The notes under the pieces: model-generated | What the model was told of the DNA's origin: nothing | Database searches by the model: none | What the model saw: only the letters and a program-made list of their open reading frames with translations | Assembly (NCBI GenBank): GCA_942490775.1 | Contig: CALNYL010000011.1 | Coordinates: 62,001-126,000 of the forward strand | DNA: 64,000 bases | Reading direction: 5' to 3' | Source of the DNA: UBA6489 sp942490775 | GTDB lineage: Bacteria > Patescibacteriota > Gracilibacteria > BD1-5 > UBA6164 | Translations under genes and position numbers: made by a program | Part shown: one piece after another, positions 10,014 through 21,024 of the stretch | Position numbering within the stretch: the stretch's first letter is position 1 | Layout of the letters: each line of letters starts with the position of its first letter

Positions 10014-11324
10014 ATGTACACCTGCACAAACTGCTGAAATGAAAGCATAAAATGGCAATGACAATGCACATTCTGTAAAGAATGGAATTCCCTAAAAGAA
10101 TTCAAAGAAGCAAAAATAAAAATAGCCACTACACAATGAGAAGTAAAACCACTAACAAAAATCCAAGACATAGAGCTAAAAGACGACAGAATAATAACAA
10201 AATCTACAGAGCTAAATAATGTTCTAGGATGATGAATAGTACCATGAAGTGTTGTATTACTCTCATGAGAACCATGAATATGAAAATCTACAATTACTTT
10301 GCAATTAGCTGAGTGGATAGATAAAAAAATTATATATATAAGCTGAGAAGAAACAGAACACCAAATTTTTGATAGAGCCAGAAGAATCTGAGTAAAAAAT
10401 CCAAGACTAAACATACTCTCAGAAAATAATATAGAAAATGTAATACAAACTCTAACAAAAAACACATGTGATTTATTGATAGTTGATTCTATAAGTGTAA
10501 TGAATTCAAGTTCTATTACTTGAACAAGTTGAAGTATTTCACAAGTTAGATATATAACAGAACTACTAATAGCTATAGCAAAGAAAACCAATACAGCCGT
10601 ATTCATAATTGGACATATAAATAAGGACGGAAATTTGGCATGACCAAAAACATTAGAGCATATGGTAGACACAGTGTTATACTTTGAGTGAAGTAAATTT
10701 GATGACCTAAGAATACTCAGATGACTCAAAAATAGATTCTGAGCAACCTCAGAAATAGGTATTTTTAAGATGTGAGAAAAAGGGCTTTACGATTTAAAAA
10801 ATCCTTGACTAGAGTTTATAAACTCATCTGCTCCCACTATTGGCTCTTCCCTATCCATAACCATAGAATGAACAAGAAGCCTAGTAATTGAAACCGAAAG
10901 TCTAACAACATACACTAAGTTTGGTTATCCCAAAAGATCATCCAGATGAATAAACTCATCAAAATTAGACCTAATAATAGCCGTATTACTAAAGTATACA
11001 AGCATAAAACTAGACAGTCATGATGTATATTCAAATATTGCTAGATGATTAAAAATAGAAGAGCCTTGAATAGACCTAAGTCTAGCATCTAGTATTATAT
11101 CAAGCAAAACAAATAAAATTATACCAAAAGATTATGTATTTGTTTGAGAAATCTCCTTGACTTGAAATATTAAAAATATTATAATGCTGGAAAAAAGAAT
11201 AAAAGAAGCAGAAAAAATGTGATTTAAAAAAATATTTATTCCAGAAGTTAAAGTAAAAGGGAAATATGAGATTGAGATTGTGAAAATTAAGAATGTAGGG
11301 GAGTTGGTGAAAAACTTAGTTTAA
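10014..11324 (+). CDS. radA: DNA repair protein RadA/Sms
   Basis: 436 residues, close to the usual 450. A C4 zinc finger is formed by Cys4, Cys7, Cys18 and Cys21. The RecA-like ATPase carries Walker A GEPGIGKST at residues 85-93 and the RadA-specific KNRFG motif at 239-243. The C-terminal part has the Lon-protease-like fold (EGTRSLVIETESL... and the late EISLTGNI), which lacks protease function in RadA. RadA promotes branch migration during recombination and replication-fork repair. It lies directly downstream of the retron RT on the same strand. I regard it as a housekeeping neighbour rather than a retron component. The TAA at 11322-11324 is followed by repeats. Confidence 0.93.
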
Positions 11325-11523
11325 AAATAATTAACTTATTTAGTAAAGATATTTTGGCAAAACATCTCTACATAAAACGAATCCATCCCCTTCCGTTTCA
11401 CTTCAGGGACTTCCTTTACAAAAGGAAGAAAACATAGGATTTTTATAGTCTAGGAAAAAAATGTAGGGGCAATACCTTGTGGTTACCCCTAAATAAAATT
11501 TTATAAATTAAAAGATTTTAGAT
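11325..11523. repeat. Intergenic repeat pair
   Basis: Two dispersed elements are present. At 11378-11435 is the ACGAATCCATCCCCTTCCG...TTCCTTTACAAAAGGAAG element, with related copies at 34803-34861 and 42361-42410. At 11463-11490 is GTAGGGGCAATACCTTGTG with its complementary TACCCCTA arm, related to 35550-35577 and 57732-57760. Confidence 0.75.
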
Positions 11524-12132
11524 ATGAACCAAATAATATTTATTAGATGATGAGAAGCTTTTTATACAGAAGAGCAGTTTTATGAATCTTTTAAAAAGAA
11601 AAAATATAATCCCTATAAAATAAAGCAAAAATGGAGAGATTGGATTTCTTGGTCTTTAAGTGAAAACTTTGAAACACTGAAACCAGATATGCCAAATAAA
11701 CGGAATGCTAAATATAAAGCATGGAAAATTCGGTTTGAAAAACTCTTTTCATATTTGACAGATGATAAAATAATAATTGTTTGAAATTCTCTTTGATGAA
11801 CTTTTTTGGCAAAATATTTAAGTGAAAATGATTTTCCTAAAAATATTGACCAACTACATTTAGTTGCTCCAGCTTTTGATGATGAGTGACTAGTTGATGA
11901 ATATATTTGAGATTTTGCATTAGATGAGACTAAAGTAGCAGATATAGAAGAAAAAGCAGAAAAGGTTTTTTTGTATTTTTCAGAAGATGATCCTATAATC
12001 CCCTTTAAACAACATTATAACTACAAAAAACTGTTAAAAAACTCAGAGTTTTTTATATTTAAAGATAGATTGCACTTTTCTCAACCTTCTTTTCCTGAAT
12101 TACTTGAAAATATAAATAAAAATTTATTGTAG
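11524..12132 (+). CDS. Alpha/beta hydrolase, RBBP9/YdeN-like serine hydrolase
   Basis: 202 residues. The nucleophile elbow is GNSLGG at residues 87-92 with Ser89, two of its three glycines written TGA. Asp156 in SEDDPIIPF and His184 in KDRLHFSQP complete a plausible catalytic triad. The N-terminal FIRGGEAFYTEEQFYESF is typical of the small RBBP9/YdeN-type hydrolases, for which physiological substrates are unknown. There are no signal or membrane segments, so the protein should be cytoplasmic. The stop codon TAG at 12130-12132 is shared with the GTAG head of a repeat element, an example of repeats landing at gene ends. Confidence 0.82.
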
Positions 12133-12195
12133 CCTCGTTTATATAATCCATCCTATATTCCTTGCCTTTCATACGAAAGGAAGGAGGCTACAGTT
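12129..12195. repeat. Palindromic repeat between hydrolase and HtrA genes
   Basis: A GTAGCCTC...GAGGCTAC inverted repeat brackets an inner CCTTTC...GAAAGG hairpin with ATAATCCATCCTATATTCCTT between them. This is the reversed version of the element at 7257 and 55112. The whole unit lies between the stop of one gene and 26 bases before the start of the next. Confidence 0.7.
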
Positions 12196-12221
12196 ATTTT
12201 TTATTATTAATCGAGAACACC

Positions 12222-13379
12222 ATGAAAACAAACATAAAACTACTATCCATAATAATTATAATATTTTCATTTATCTCCTGAATAATATGAGCATATACCT
12301 TTGTGACTTTAATTCCACAAAACAACACAACAGAAAAAAACACAAAAACAGAAAAACAAGAAATAATAAAAGAAAATAAAATAGTTGAGATAAAAGACCT
12401 AGAAAATGAAATTACAAAAGTAGTAAAAACAATTTCCCCTTCTGTTGTTAGCATAATTATAAAAAAAGATTTATTAGTATACAGAAGAAACCCTCGGGGA
12501 TTCTTTGACAAACCAATATGAAGTGTAAAAGAAAAAGTATGATGATGAACAGGATTCTTCATAACAACAGATTGAAAAATAATTACCAACAAACATGTAA
12601 TAAGCGATAAAAATGCCATATACACAGTCATAACAAACTCAGGAGAAGAATACGATGCAAAACTACTAGCAGAAGACCCCATAAACGACATAGCAGTACT
12701 AAAAATAGAATCCGAAAAAAAATTCACCCCACTAAAATTCATCTCAGAAAAAGAAAAACTAAAACTATGACAATTCGCCATAGCCATCTGAAATGCAATG
12801 GCAGAATTCCAAAACTCAGTATCACTATGAATAATAAGCTGACAAAACAGAACTATAGAAATATGAAACAAACAACTAAGCTCATTAATACAAACAGACA
12901 CAGCTATAAACCCCTGAAACAGCTGATGACCACTAATTAACCTAAACTGACAAGTAGTATGAATAAATACAGCAATACTAGACTGAACAGAAGGAATATG
13001 ATTTGCAATACACACAACAGAAGAAAAAATAAACTACATACTAAATAGTATAGAAAAATACTGAGAAATCAAAAGACCATTCATAGGAATAAGTTATATA
13101 CCAGTATCCAAATGAATAAAAGAAAAACTATGACTAAAAACAAACTACTGAGCATACATAATAGATGAGCAATGAGCAGTAGTGCAATGAAGTAATGCAG
13201 ACCTAGCCTGAATAGAACCATGAGACACCATCCTAAAAATAGACAACATAAAACTAGATTTAAACAATAACCTAAACACCTTTATACAAAACAAAATACC
13301 CTGAGAAGAACTAGAACTAGAAATCATGAAAAAAAGTTGAGAAAAAAAGAAGCTAAAAATAAAATTAGGAGAATACTAA
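12222..13379 (+). CDS. HtrA/DegP-like serine protease with PDZ domain
   Basis: 385 residues. An N-terminal hydrophobic anchor (about 5-28) places the protease outside the membrane. A variable Glu/Lys-rich linker leads to a trypsin-like domain whose triad is His125 (TNKHV), Asp156 (NDIAV) and Ser234 in GNSGGP. In that last motif all three glycines are TGA. A single PDZ domain follows (about 290-385, with GAVVQGSNADLAGIEPGD). The family degrades or refolds misfolded exported proteins. The ATG at 12222 begins right before the anchor. DedA starts 38 bases downstream, suggesting a shared transcript. Confidence 0.93.
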
Positions 13380-13417
13380 GACCTCATTATACTTGCTTAA
13401 AATTAAAATACACAAAT

Positions 13418-14032
13418 ATGCACGAAATAATAGACTCAATAGTCACCATAGTATGACAACTATGATATACCTGAATATTTATAATGATGGTATTAGAATC
13501 ATCATTCTTTCCATTTCCCAGCGAAGTAGCAATGATACCATGATGAATGCTAGTAAGCTCATGAGAAATGACCCCATTCCTAGTATTCATCTCTGGTACC
13601 CTATGAGCCCTAGTATGAGCCAGTATAAATTATTTCTTATGAAAATATTTATGAGCACCAGTTATAAAAAATCTAATAGACAAATATTGAAAATATTTAC
13701 TAATAAAACAAAAACACTATGAAAAAACAGAAGCATTTTTCAACAAACACTGAGAAATGGCAACATTTATTGCTAGATTTATAACAGTAGTCAGACAACT
13801 AATAAGCATACCAGCCTGAGTATTCAAAATGAACTTTCCAAAATTTTTACTTTATACATTCCTATGAGCAGGTATATGGAACATAATACTTATCTACATA
13901 GGTTATGTAGCAGGAGAAAACAAAGAATTAGCAGAAAAATATAGTAAAGAAGCCCTTATATGAGGACTAATATTTGTAGCAATATTTTGAGTATTTTATT
14001 ACATCAAGAATAAGAAAAGAACTAAATTTTAA
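13418..14032 (+). CDS. DedA family membrane protein
   Basis: 204 residues with about five hydrophobic segments. The DedA-domain signatures are visible: an early FIMMVLESSFFPFPSEVAMIPGG block (residues 18-40), then FISGTLGALVGASINY. Later come FIARFITVVRQLISIPAGVFKMNFPKF, with the conserved F-x-R-F-(I)-P/V-x-R region, and a final FLGAGMWN. DedA proteins are membrane transporters or lipid flippases supporting undecaprenyl-phosphate recycling, proton-motive force or division. The specific substrate here is unknown. It follows the HtrA gene by 38 bases on the same strand and precedes an ApaH-like phosphatase by 88 bases. Confidence 0.9.
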
Positions 14033-14120
14033 AAAATATAAAAAAAGACTGTATTTTAGCATATTTTTAGATATAATAGCAATAATACTATTATATTTAT
14101 CTAAAATCTTTGTTTAACAT

Positions 14121-14801
14121 ATGAAAAGAACAATATTTATTTGAGATGTACATGGTTGCTACAAAGAGTTAAAACTCCTTATAGAAAAACTTGATTTACA
14201 AGAAAAAGATGAAATATATCTTACATGAGACCTAATAAACTGATGACCAAAAAGCTATAAAGTACTAAAATACATGTATAAAAATAAAGACAAAATCAAA
14301 ACCGTAGCCTGAAACAATGACTTAGGATTTATTGAATGGTACGATAGCAAATGAGAAAAATACAACCACCAATACTCAAAAAAAATATTTGAAAAACTAA
14401 AGAAAAAAATAATAGAAAAAGAAACATACTACCTCATAGACTACATAAGAGAACTACCACTATACATAGAAAAAGAAAACTTCATACTATCACATGCTGG
14501 AATAATCCCCTGAAAAGAACTCAACCAACACACCAAAGAAGAACTAACCAATATAAGAAAAATAGAATGAGAACCTTGGTACAACCACTACAAATGAAAA
14601 AAGAAAATAATATACGGACACCTAGCAAAAAATTGACTAACCATTAAAAAAAATACAATCTGACTAGACAGCTGATGTGTCTACTGAAAATGGCTAACAG
14701 CATATATTCTAGAAACAGGGGAAATCTATAGCCAAACCTCAAAAGACCTATATATAAACCTATACAAAAAGAAAAATGAAAATAAAAAATCTGATAAATA
14801 A
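14121..14801 (+). CDS. Calcineurin-like metallophosphatase, ApaH/PrpE type
   Basis: 226 residues. Metal-binding motifs of the PPP/ApaH phosphatase family appear in order: GDVHGC at 8-13, GDLINGGPKS near 47, GNND near 74 (canonical GNHE/GNND), SHAG near 133 and YGHLAKNG near 170. A GLDSGCVYGKWLTA segment near 185 matches the ApaH/PrpE C-terminal signature. The likely activity is hydrolysis of dinucleoside tetraphosphates or of phosphoproteins. No signal sequence is present. The last 26 bases overlap the start of murD in a different frame, implying translational coupling. Confidence 0.88.
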
Positions 14802-16140
14802 AAAAATAGCCATTCTATGATTCTGACTAGAATGAAAAAGCACACTAAAATTCCTAGAAGCCATTTGAATAAAAAATATCACAATCTTAGATAAAAATAT
14901 ACAAATCTCTGAATCAAACTCAGAATCATTTATATGAATAGACATAATCTCATGAGACAAATATCTAAATAACCTAAAAGACTTTGACATAATAATAAAA
15001 TCCCCTTGAATAAGCACATATAAAGAACAAATAATCCCACACAAAAATAAAATAACATCCCAAACTCAAATATTTTACGACAACTATAAATGAAAAATAA
15101 TATCAGTAACAGCAACAAAAGGAAAATCAACAACAGTAAGCCTAATATACGAACTACTAAAAAAAACCTGATTCAAAGCTAAACTAGTATGAAATATATG
15201 AAAACCAGTACTAGAACAATTCAGCATAGAAAACAATCAACTAAAAACAAACGAAGACTTTGTAGTATACGAACTATCTAGTCACATGCTAGACAGTCTA
15301 AAAAAACAAGACTACATATCTATTCTCTGAAACATCTACAGAGAACACATAGACTGGCACAAAAATTTTGAAAACTATAAAAAAGCAAAATTTAATGTAC
15401 TAAACTGATCACAATTCTCTCTAATCTGATACAAAGTAAGAGAAACAGAAGAAAAACAGCTACAAGAAATTTTAAAAAACAAAAAAGAAGAATATAAATT
15501 CTTCGGATGAAACAATTCCTACTACTCACATAACAATAACTTTTATTATGTGAACAAAAAAAGGATAAATACTCAAATAAAAACACTACTATACTGAGAA
15601 CACAATCTAGACAACATCTCTTCCCTATTTTGAATCTGTGATAAAATAAACATAAACTACAAAATAATATTTGAAACAATAAAAAACTTTAAATGACTTC
15701 CCTATAGATTACATAATATATGAACTTACAAATGAATAACCTTTATAGACGACAGCCTATCAACCAATCCCCACAGCACAATTGAATCTATAAAAACATT
15801 CAAAAACAACATATGAACTATATTTTTATGATGATCAGACAGAGAATTTGATTTTAGAGATTTAGCAAACAACATAGAAAAATATCAGGTAAAAAATATA
15901 GTTTTCTTCCCAGACACCTGAAAATTAATAAGAGCAGAAATTGATAAAATCTGATACAAAACAAACTTCATAGAAACAGATAGCATGCTAGAGGCTATAA
16001 AATTCGCATATAAGCACTGTAAAATATGAGAGGTAGCATTATTATCCTGTGCTAGTCCAAGCTTCAGTATGTACAAAAATTATAAGGAAAAATGAGATGA
16101 CTTCAAAGAAAAGATAAAAACATTATCCATTAAAGAATAA
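14776..16140 (+). CDS. murD: UDP-N-acetylmuramoylalanine--D-glutamate ligase
   Basis: 454 residues, the usual Mur ligase length. An N-terminal Rossmann-like segment (AILGFGLEGKSTLKFL, from about residue 12) recognises the UDP-sugar. The central ATPase carries the P-loop TATKGKSTT near 117 and the EHNLDN motif near 280. The C-terminal domain has DDSLSTNPHSTIESI and LLSCASPSFSMY...GDDF, which are characteristic of MurD. The enzyme adds D-glutamate to UDP-MurNAc-L-Ala in the cytoplasm. The start overlaps the preceding phosphatase gene by 26 bases. No other mur gene adjoins it. A structured repeat element and a terminator-like hairpin follow the stop. Confidence 0.92.
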
Positions 16141-16167
16141 AACTTCAATAAACCTGCAAATTAATAA

Positions 16168-16262
16168 ATTAGAAAAATAATAATTAAACGAGGTGTTAGC
16201 AATCTTTTATACCAAAAACTAGCTATAAAAAAGTTGCTAAGCGAGTGTATTATTATTTTTAT
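16168..16262. repeat. 95-bp element with terminal inverted repeats, copy 1
   Basis: Starts ATTAGAAAAATAATAATTAA and ends with TATTATTATTTTTATT, so the ends pair as imperfect inverted repeats. Inside lie ACGAGGTGTTAGCAA, TTTTATACCAAAAA, and a TTGCTAAGCGAGTGT that pairs with the first block. A second copy with better conserved ends is at 40774-40871. The two copies share almost the whole interior, so this is a defined mobile or RNA element rather than chance. Confidence 0.75.
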
Positions 16263-16287
16263 TCCTAAAAAATAAAATTTTCTAATA

Positions 16288-16322
16288 AAAAAGACTTTGA
16301 ACTAAATCAAAGCCTTTTTTAT
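16288..16322. terminator. Bidirectional Rho-independent terminator
   Basis: AAAAAAGACTTTGA, loop ACTAAA, TCAAAGCCTTTTTT: a hairpin with an A run on one side and a T run on the other, between the convergent murD and surface-protein genes, so it can serve both strands. Confidence 0.75.
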
Positions 16323-16336
16323 TAATTTTTCTCTCA

Positions 16337-17899
16337 TTAAGCCTTCTTTTTCCTAGAAACCATAACAACCATACCTAAAAATCAAGCTAATAAAACTATT
16401 AAAAATATCTCTTTAGGTCAAGTCTGAACCTTTACCATATCAGAGAAACTTCATTCAACATCAGTACCACAATTATTTTTTCATGTAGCTCTAACCTTAA
16501 AATAATCATAAGTAACCTCATCTCAAACTATATTTACAGTAAAACTATTCTGTTTTACACTATCAACAAACTCATCCTCATCACCCCCATCAACCTTCTT
16601 ATATATATTATAACCTCATGCTCATTCCACCTTATCCCAACTTAAAACCGACTTTGTTTTTAACTCTGTAAGCTTTAATCACTTAATAGCCAAATCTAAT
16701 TCCTCATCAACACACTTCTCTACCTCTTCCTCTTCCTCTTCACAAGCATCTCATATACCATCATCATTTGAATCCTCTTGATTTGAATTTTTTTCTGTTA
16801 TACAATTATCACAAGCATCTCCTACTCAATCATTATCTGCATCCTTTTGATCAGCATTAGAAACTTCTTTACAATTATCCTCTGAATCAGGAACACCATC
16901 TCAATCTGTATCATCTCCAGCTGACCCAAATTCTTCAACCTCTATAACCATTATCTCCTCAGCTTTAGCCTTTTTAGTTTCATGTCATAAATCATCTTTT
17001 AAAACCACATCTATATCATAAGTACCTGCCCCACTAGGAGCATAAATCTTTCCAGAATATATTCAGTCAGTTTTTTCCTCTAAAGTTGTAATTACATCAT
17101 TTAAAATCACTCTTACCTCAGACAACCCCTTACTAGAAAATATTTCTACTTCTATCTCAGTTTCAGGGGGCATCTCTCAACTAGGAGTTATTTTTATTGA
17201 TTTAAAATCAGGTAAATCAGACTCTACCCTTATTCTAACTTGATTAGAAGTTCAAACTTCTACCTCATCAGAGTTCAAAACTGAAGCCTTTATTGTATTC
17301 TCTCAATCTTTTAACTCTCACACCTGCTTTTCAAATATTCAGTCTATATTACTTGTTGTATAAACTTCCCTAGTTCAATTAACAATAATTTTTACTTGAT
17401 GATTCTTTTGAGTAGTTCAAGAAACTTTTACAATATTAGTTCAAATCGTTAATCAATCTTGAGGAGATAATAAAGTAATATCAAGATTCTCTTCTACATC
17501 ACTTTCCTCTATTTCAATATATGCTACTCACTGTATACTATCATCATCCATATTGTAGACATGTATATCCTGTCTTCAAGAATTCTGAAACTTAACAGCA
17601 TTTTCAAACTTAACACTTCACTCATCTATCTTCTCAAAAGTATAACTATTTTCTGACAACTCTGTAGGAAAATCCGCTTCTTCATCAGATATAGACAAAA
17701 CCAATATCGTACCATCATAATCTTCTATAACTCAACCAGCCTTATCAACAGCCTTTATCGTTATATCTACCGCCTCCCACACATTTGCCTTATCTGGAGA
17801 TAAAATAACTTCATAATGGTCTATGGTTCAAGCAAAAGCTGTCAAACCAGCAAAAATAAACATAAAACAAAAAATCACTATTTTTCTTATATTTTTCAT
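16337..17899 (-). CDS. Surface-anchored protein with thrombospondin type-3 calcium repeats
   Basis: 520 residues. An N-terminal signal peptide (about 1-22) is followed by beta-rich, Ig-like domains (about 23-320), including NIVKVSGTTQKNHQVKI and repeats of a bacterial-Ig flavour. At about 335-400 are three Asp-rich thrombospondin type-3-like calcium repeats: DTDGDGVPDSEDNC, DADNDGVGDACDNC and DSNDDGIGDACEEE. A fibronectin-III-like domain (about 410-490) and a C-terminal membrane helix with a SRKKKA tail complete it. This layout marks a cell-surface protein anchored at its C-terminus, probably in adhesion to a host or partner cell. No enzyme domain is visible. The gene stands alone between repeats. 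Confidence 0.82.
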
Positions 17900-18224
17900 A
17901 ACTTTAAGATATTATTAATATTTTAATTTTAAAATAACTGCTTCCCAGAAAATAAACATTTATACAGTTGTTCAACAGAGGGCTTTAGCCCAATGCCATT
18001 AAGTTAAGGAAATAGCTGTAACCTCTTTCCCTTACATAAGGGAAAGAATTCAAGTATAGGTTATTAAAAATGTTCTTAACTTAATGAGCTCTAACCCTTT
18101 GAACTCTTTTACTTTCCAAAAAATATAAAATTCCTTGATACCCTGATTATAATATTTTTATCTTATTTACAAATTATTGTTATAAATACAACTTTACAAA
18201 GATAAAATATACTTTTTAATAATA
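17900..18224. repeat. Intergenic repeat region
   Basis: Contains a TTCAACAGAGGGCTTTAGCCC element at about 17970-17992 (related to 33140 and 59110). A hairpin element follows at 18010-18066, GTAACCTCTTTCCCTTA...TAAGGGAAAG with the ATTCAAGTATAGGTTATTA tail shared with copies at 7257 and 55112. An ATTAAGTTAAG block near 17998 and a CTTAACTTAAT block near 18075 form an outer inverted repeat around the hairpin. Confidence 0.65.
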
Positions 18225-19013
18225 CTAAAATCACCTCAATCATTCTCATATAAATAATCCCCCATTCTGCTTAATTATTTCAAGAAATAATCTATATAAC
18301 TCTTTGTCTACATTTCTAGAAATCTCCTTCAATCTATTAAAAGCCATAACATATTTAAACTTTCACACCTCTCTAAAGATATCCTCATCAAATATTTTAG
18401 AGTATTTTTTTATAGCCTTATTGACCAATGAAAAATCCAATCACTCCTGAGTATCAGAAATTAAAGCAGACTCAACCAAAGCTAATTCCAAACAAGAAAA
18501 TTTAAAACTAATTCACTCCATATCTTTTTTTGTAACAAACCTCTCCAGTCTAGAATATAAATTTATTTTCTTTCACTCTACTTTCCCAGATATAGTTTTA
18601 AAAATAATTTCATAACCTCACACTTTTATTTTTTTATTTAAACTCCTATTTATTATAAAAATTTTTTCAGGTATAGAAAAGTTTTTCATATGAACCTCCA
18701 AAGATTTTTTTCAAGAAATAAAATAAGAAGTTCCAACATTTCAGCTTATATATTTCTTTAACAATTTTAAATAATATTTATCAAGAAGATCAACACTATT
18801 TAATTCCAAATCATATTTATCAGGAATTATATAAACTCCAGCTTTTATAGAAATAATTACTTTTTGAGATTTAAGTCTATAAATAGTTTTATCCAACAAA
18901 GACTTAAATTTATCTTTCCTCTCTGGATCTATTATCTCAAACACCTCATTTTTCAAAAGTATATTTCATCATTTTTTTGACAACTTATTAACAATTTTGT
19001 TAAAACTCAACAT
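18225..19013 (-). CDS. AbiEi-like transcriptional regulator/antitoxin, orphan
   Basis: 262 residues. The N-terminal half looks like a winged helix (KSLLDKTIYRLKSQKVIISIKAGVYIIP). The middle has the NVGTSYFISGKKSLEVH segment and the RSLNKKIKVGGYEIIFK strand that recall AbiEi/type IV antitoxins and related viral-defence regulators. The C-terminal region is helical and rich in Leu/Lys. In AbiE systems the antitoxin represses its own operon and counters the nucleotidyltransferase toxin AbiEii. No AbiEii-like gene lies on either side (rpsO is divergent, repeats lie downstream). It is therefore either an orphan regulator or a related family. Start ATG at 19011-19013. Confidence 0.55.
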
Positions 19014-19182
19014 AGTTATATTTTGTTATTATATAATAAATACACTGCCATAATTATTATATACTTTTATCTATAAAAATCAATATTTTTTCACTATAAA
19101 AATAAAGCTTTGTTTACTATAATTTTTTAAGACTTTTCTTTTAATAATTTTTCTTTGATTTTTCCAAATTTTTCCTTAAAAT

Positions 19183-19221
19183 AATGAACAATTAATTTAC
19201 TGGTGTATTTTCCAGTTCATT
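19183..19221 (+). promoter_or_regulatory. Structured leader of rpsO
   Basis: AATGAAC (19183-19189) and GTTCATT (19215-19221) are complementary, with inner CTGG/CCAG arms, so the untranslated leader folds into an interrupted hairpin 29 bases before the rpsO start. Ribosomal protein S15 represses its own mRNA in many bacteria through unrelated leader structures, so this is a candidate autoregulatory site. A -10-like TATAAT lies upstream at 19118-19123. Confidence 0.45.
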
Positions 19222-19249
19222 AATCATTTATTTTTTAAAAATACAAATT

Positions 19250-19519
19250 ATGGCAGTTACTAAGGAAGATAAGAAGAAATTAGTTAAAGACTTTTCTTCA
19301 AAAGCTGGAGACACAGGTTCAGCAGAAGTACAAGTAGCAATACTTACTTCTAAAATAGAAAACTTAAAAGACCACTTAAGTTCTCATAAAAAAGACAACC
19401 ACAGCAGAAGATGAATAATGCTTATGGTTGCAAAAAGAAGAAAAATGTTGGCTTATTTAAAAAGGAAGAAGCCAGAGGTATATGAGGATGTTATAAAGAA
19501 GCTTAATATAAGAAAATAA
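19250..19519 (+). CDS. rpsO: Small ribosomal subunit protein uS15
   Basis: 89 residues, the standard length. The S15 signatures are intact: TGSAEVQVAILTSKI near 22-36, the DHLSSHKKDNHSRRGIMLMVAKRRKMLAYL block with the conserved His-Lys-Asp-x-x-x-Arg residues that contact 16S rRNA, and a C-terminal VIKKLNIRK. One of its three glycines is TGA and two are GGN. It stands alone with its own leader hairpin and a strong terminator, consistent with autonomous, self-regulated expression. No pnp gene follows. Confidence 0.96.
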
Positions 19520-19540
19520 GTTTTAACAAAAACAAAAAAA

Positions 19541-19568
19541 ACTCCCCAAAATTTGGGGAGTTTTTTTG
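19541..19568 (+). terminator. Rho-independent terminator of rpsO
   Basis: CTCCCCAAA (19542-19550) pairs perfectly with TTTGGGGAG (19552-19560), followed by seven T residues. It starts 22 bases after the rpsO stop codon. Confidence 0.9.
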
Positions 19569-19573
19569 TATTT

Positions 19574-19640
19574 ATAATAAAATAACTGATTTGCAGAAAT
19601 GTAGCCCTTTCTCCTGAGAAGGGAAAGGATTTTACTTAAA
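19574..19640. repeat. REP-like element copy
   Basis: AATAACTGATTTGCAGAAATGTAGCCC followed by the hairpin CTTTCTCCTGAGAAGGGAAAGG. The same composite, including the upstream AATAACTGCTTTGCAGAAATG, recurs at 25247-25305, so the repeat unit is longer than the hairpin alone. Confidence 0.7.
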
Positions 19641-19646
19641 AATCTT

Positions 19647-20954
19647 TTAATAAATACCTAAAATCTCAAACTGAAAGTACCGAATCATCAAAGAAACAAT
19701 ATAACCCACAAGCACAACCCAGAAATATTTCATATGAGAAGAAAAAGTATAAATACCCCTAAGCTTTCACATAACTCAAACTCAAGCAGCACTACCGAAA
19801 CTTATCAAACTTCAACCTATTCATGCAGTAAGAGTCACAAGTAACCATTGATCCATCCCCATTTCAGGATTAGCCTTCAATATAGCACTCATCACAGGAA
19901 CATTATCAACAATTGCAGATATAAATCATATCGCTATATTTCAAGAAGTTGGATGTATAATATCATACAAATTCACTATATAGTGCAAAAATCATATATG
20001 ATGCAATGCTCACACAGCAGCTAATATACCAAAGAAAAATAACAAAGTATCATTCTCTATAAATCTCATACTAGCATAAACATCAAATTTCGTCTTCTTC
20101 TTTTTTCTTTCTATAACATAACCATATAGCTTTAAAATAGATAACCCAAATAACATTCACCACATAGCAGGAAATGCAAATAACTGATGAGATAAAACAG
20201 CAGAAAATATTGTAAAAACACCTATATAAACTATAACCATTCAACCATACTTCATTTTAGGTTTCTTCTCTTTTTCAATATCAAATTTTGGTTTTCACTT
20301 AGGTACAAAATAGGAAAGTATAAATCATGTAACTAACCATCATACAATAGCAGCTGGAAACAAAGCCAAGAAATCCACAAATTTTCATTTATTTGCTGTC
20401 CATGCCATAAGTGTAGTTATATCACCAAAAGGACTCCAAGCTCATCAAGCATTTGCTGCTACTACTATATTTATAGCAGATGGCACTATAAAGTCTTTAT
20501 TTTTTTTATCTATAGTTAGTAGCACTGTTGATAGTGTCAATGCTGTAGTCAGATTATCGGCTATTGGACTAAGAAAAAATGCCATAAATCAGATTCACCA
20601 AAAGAGTCTTTTATAACTCCATCCTCTTGAAACAAGCTTATATTTCAGCAATTCAAAGACTCTTCTTTCTACTAGGGTTTCTATAAATGTCATAGCGACA
20701 AATAGAAAGAAGTATAGTTCTGCTATTTCTAAAATCAGGTGCGATAACTCTGTAGTTAATGAATCAAATTTTAGACCATTTATTAAATAATAGGTTCATA
20801 TAAGCATAAAGAGTAGGGTTCATATAAACATAGCTGGTTTTGCTTTATTTATATGGTACTTTTCTTCTGTTGCTATGAAGTAGTATCATACTACAAATAT
20901 TATCAGTGAGCTTATTCATAACCAAGTGGATGTTAGATCTAGTTGTGTTTCCAT
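19647..20954 (-). CDS. nhaD: NhaD-type sodium/proton antiporter
   Basis: 435 residues with about twelve hydrophobic segments. The conserved NhaD/ArsB core motifs are visible: SPIADNLTTALTLSTVL around 135-152 and AANAGGAGSPFGDITTLMAG around 177-195. In these motifs the Asp, Asn and Thr residues belong to the ion-binding unwound helices. A symmetric second half has SAIVDNVPVMSAILK around 345-360. NhaD exports Na+ or Li+ in exchange for protons and helps control internal pH and sodium. The gene is on the minus strand, convergent with rpsO, and is 70 bases downstream of the 21025-22815 gene on the same strand. Confidence 0.9.
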
Positions 20955-21024
20955 AGGATTTTTTTAGTTTTTATTTTTGTTTATAGTAAAGGAAAGATAC
21001 AAGTTCCTAGTCATCTTCTTTTCA

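Noticed and set aside
10010..10729. Minus-strand open frame of 239 codons over radA
   Set aside because: It lies opposite the RadA zinc finger and ATPase motifs; the predicted protein is Ser/Ile/Val-rich without a family.
12194..13015. Long minus-strand open frame (273 codons) overlapping HtrA
   Set aside because: It is antisense to a complete HtrA protease with catalytic triad and PDZ domain. Its product is a Ser/Phe-rich low-complexity sequence with no motif.
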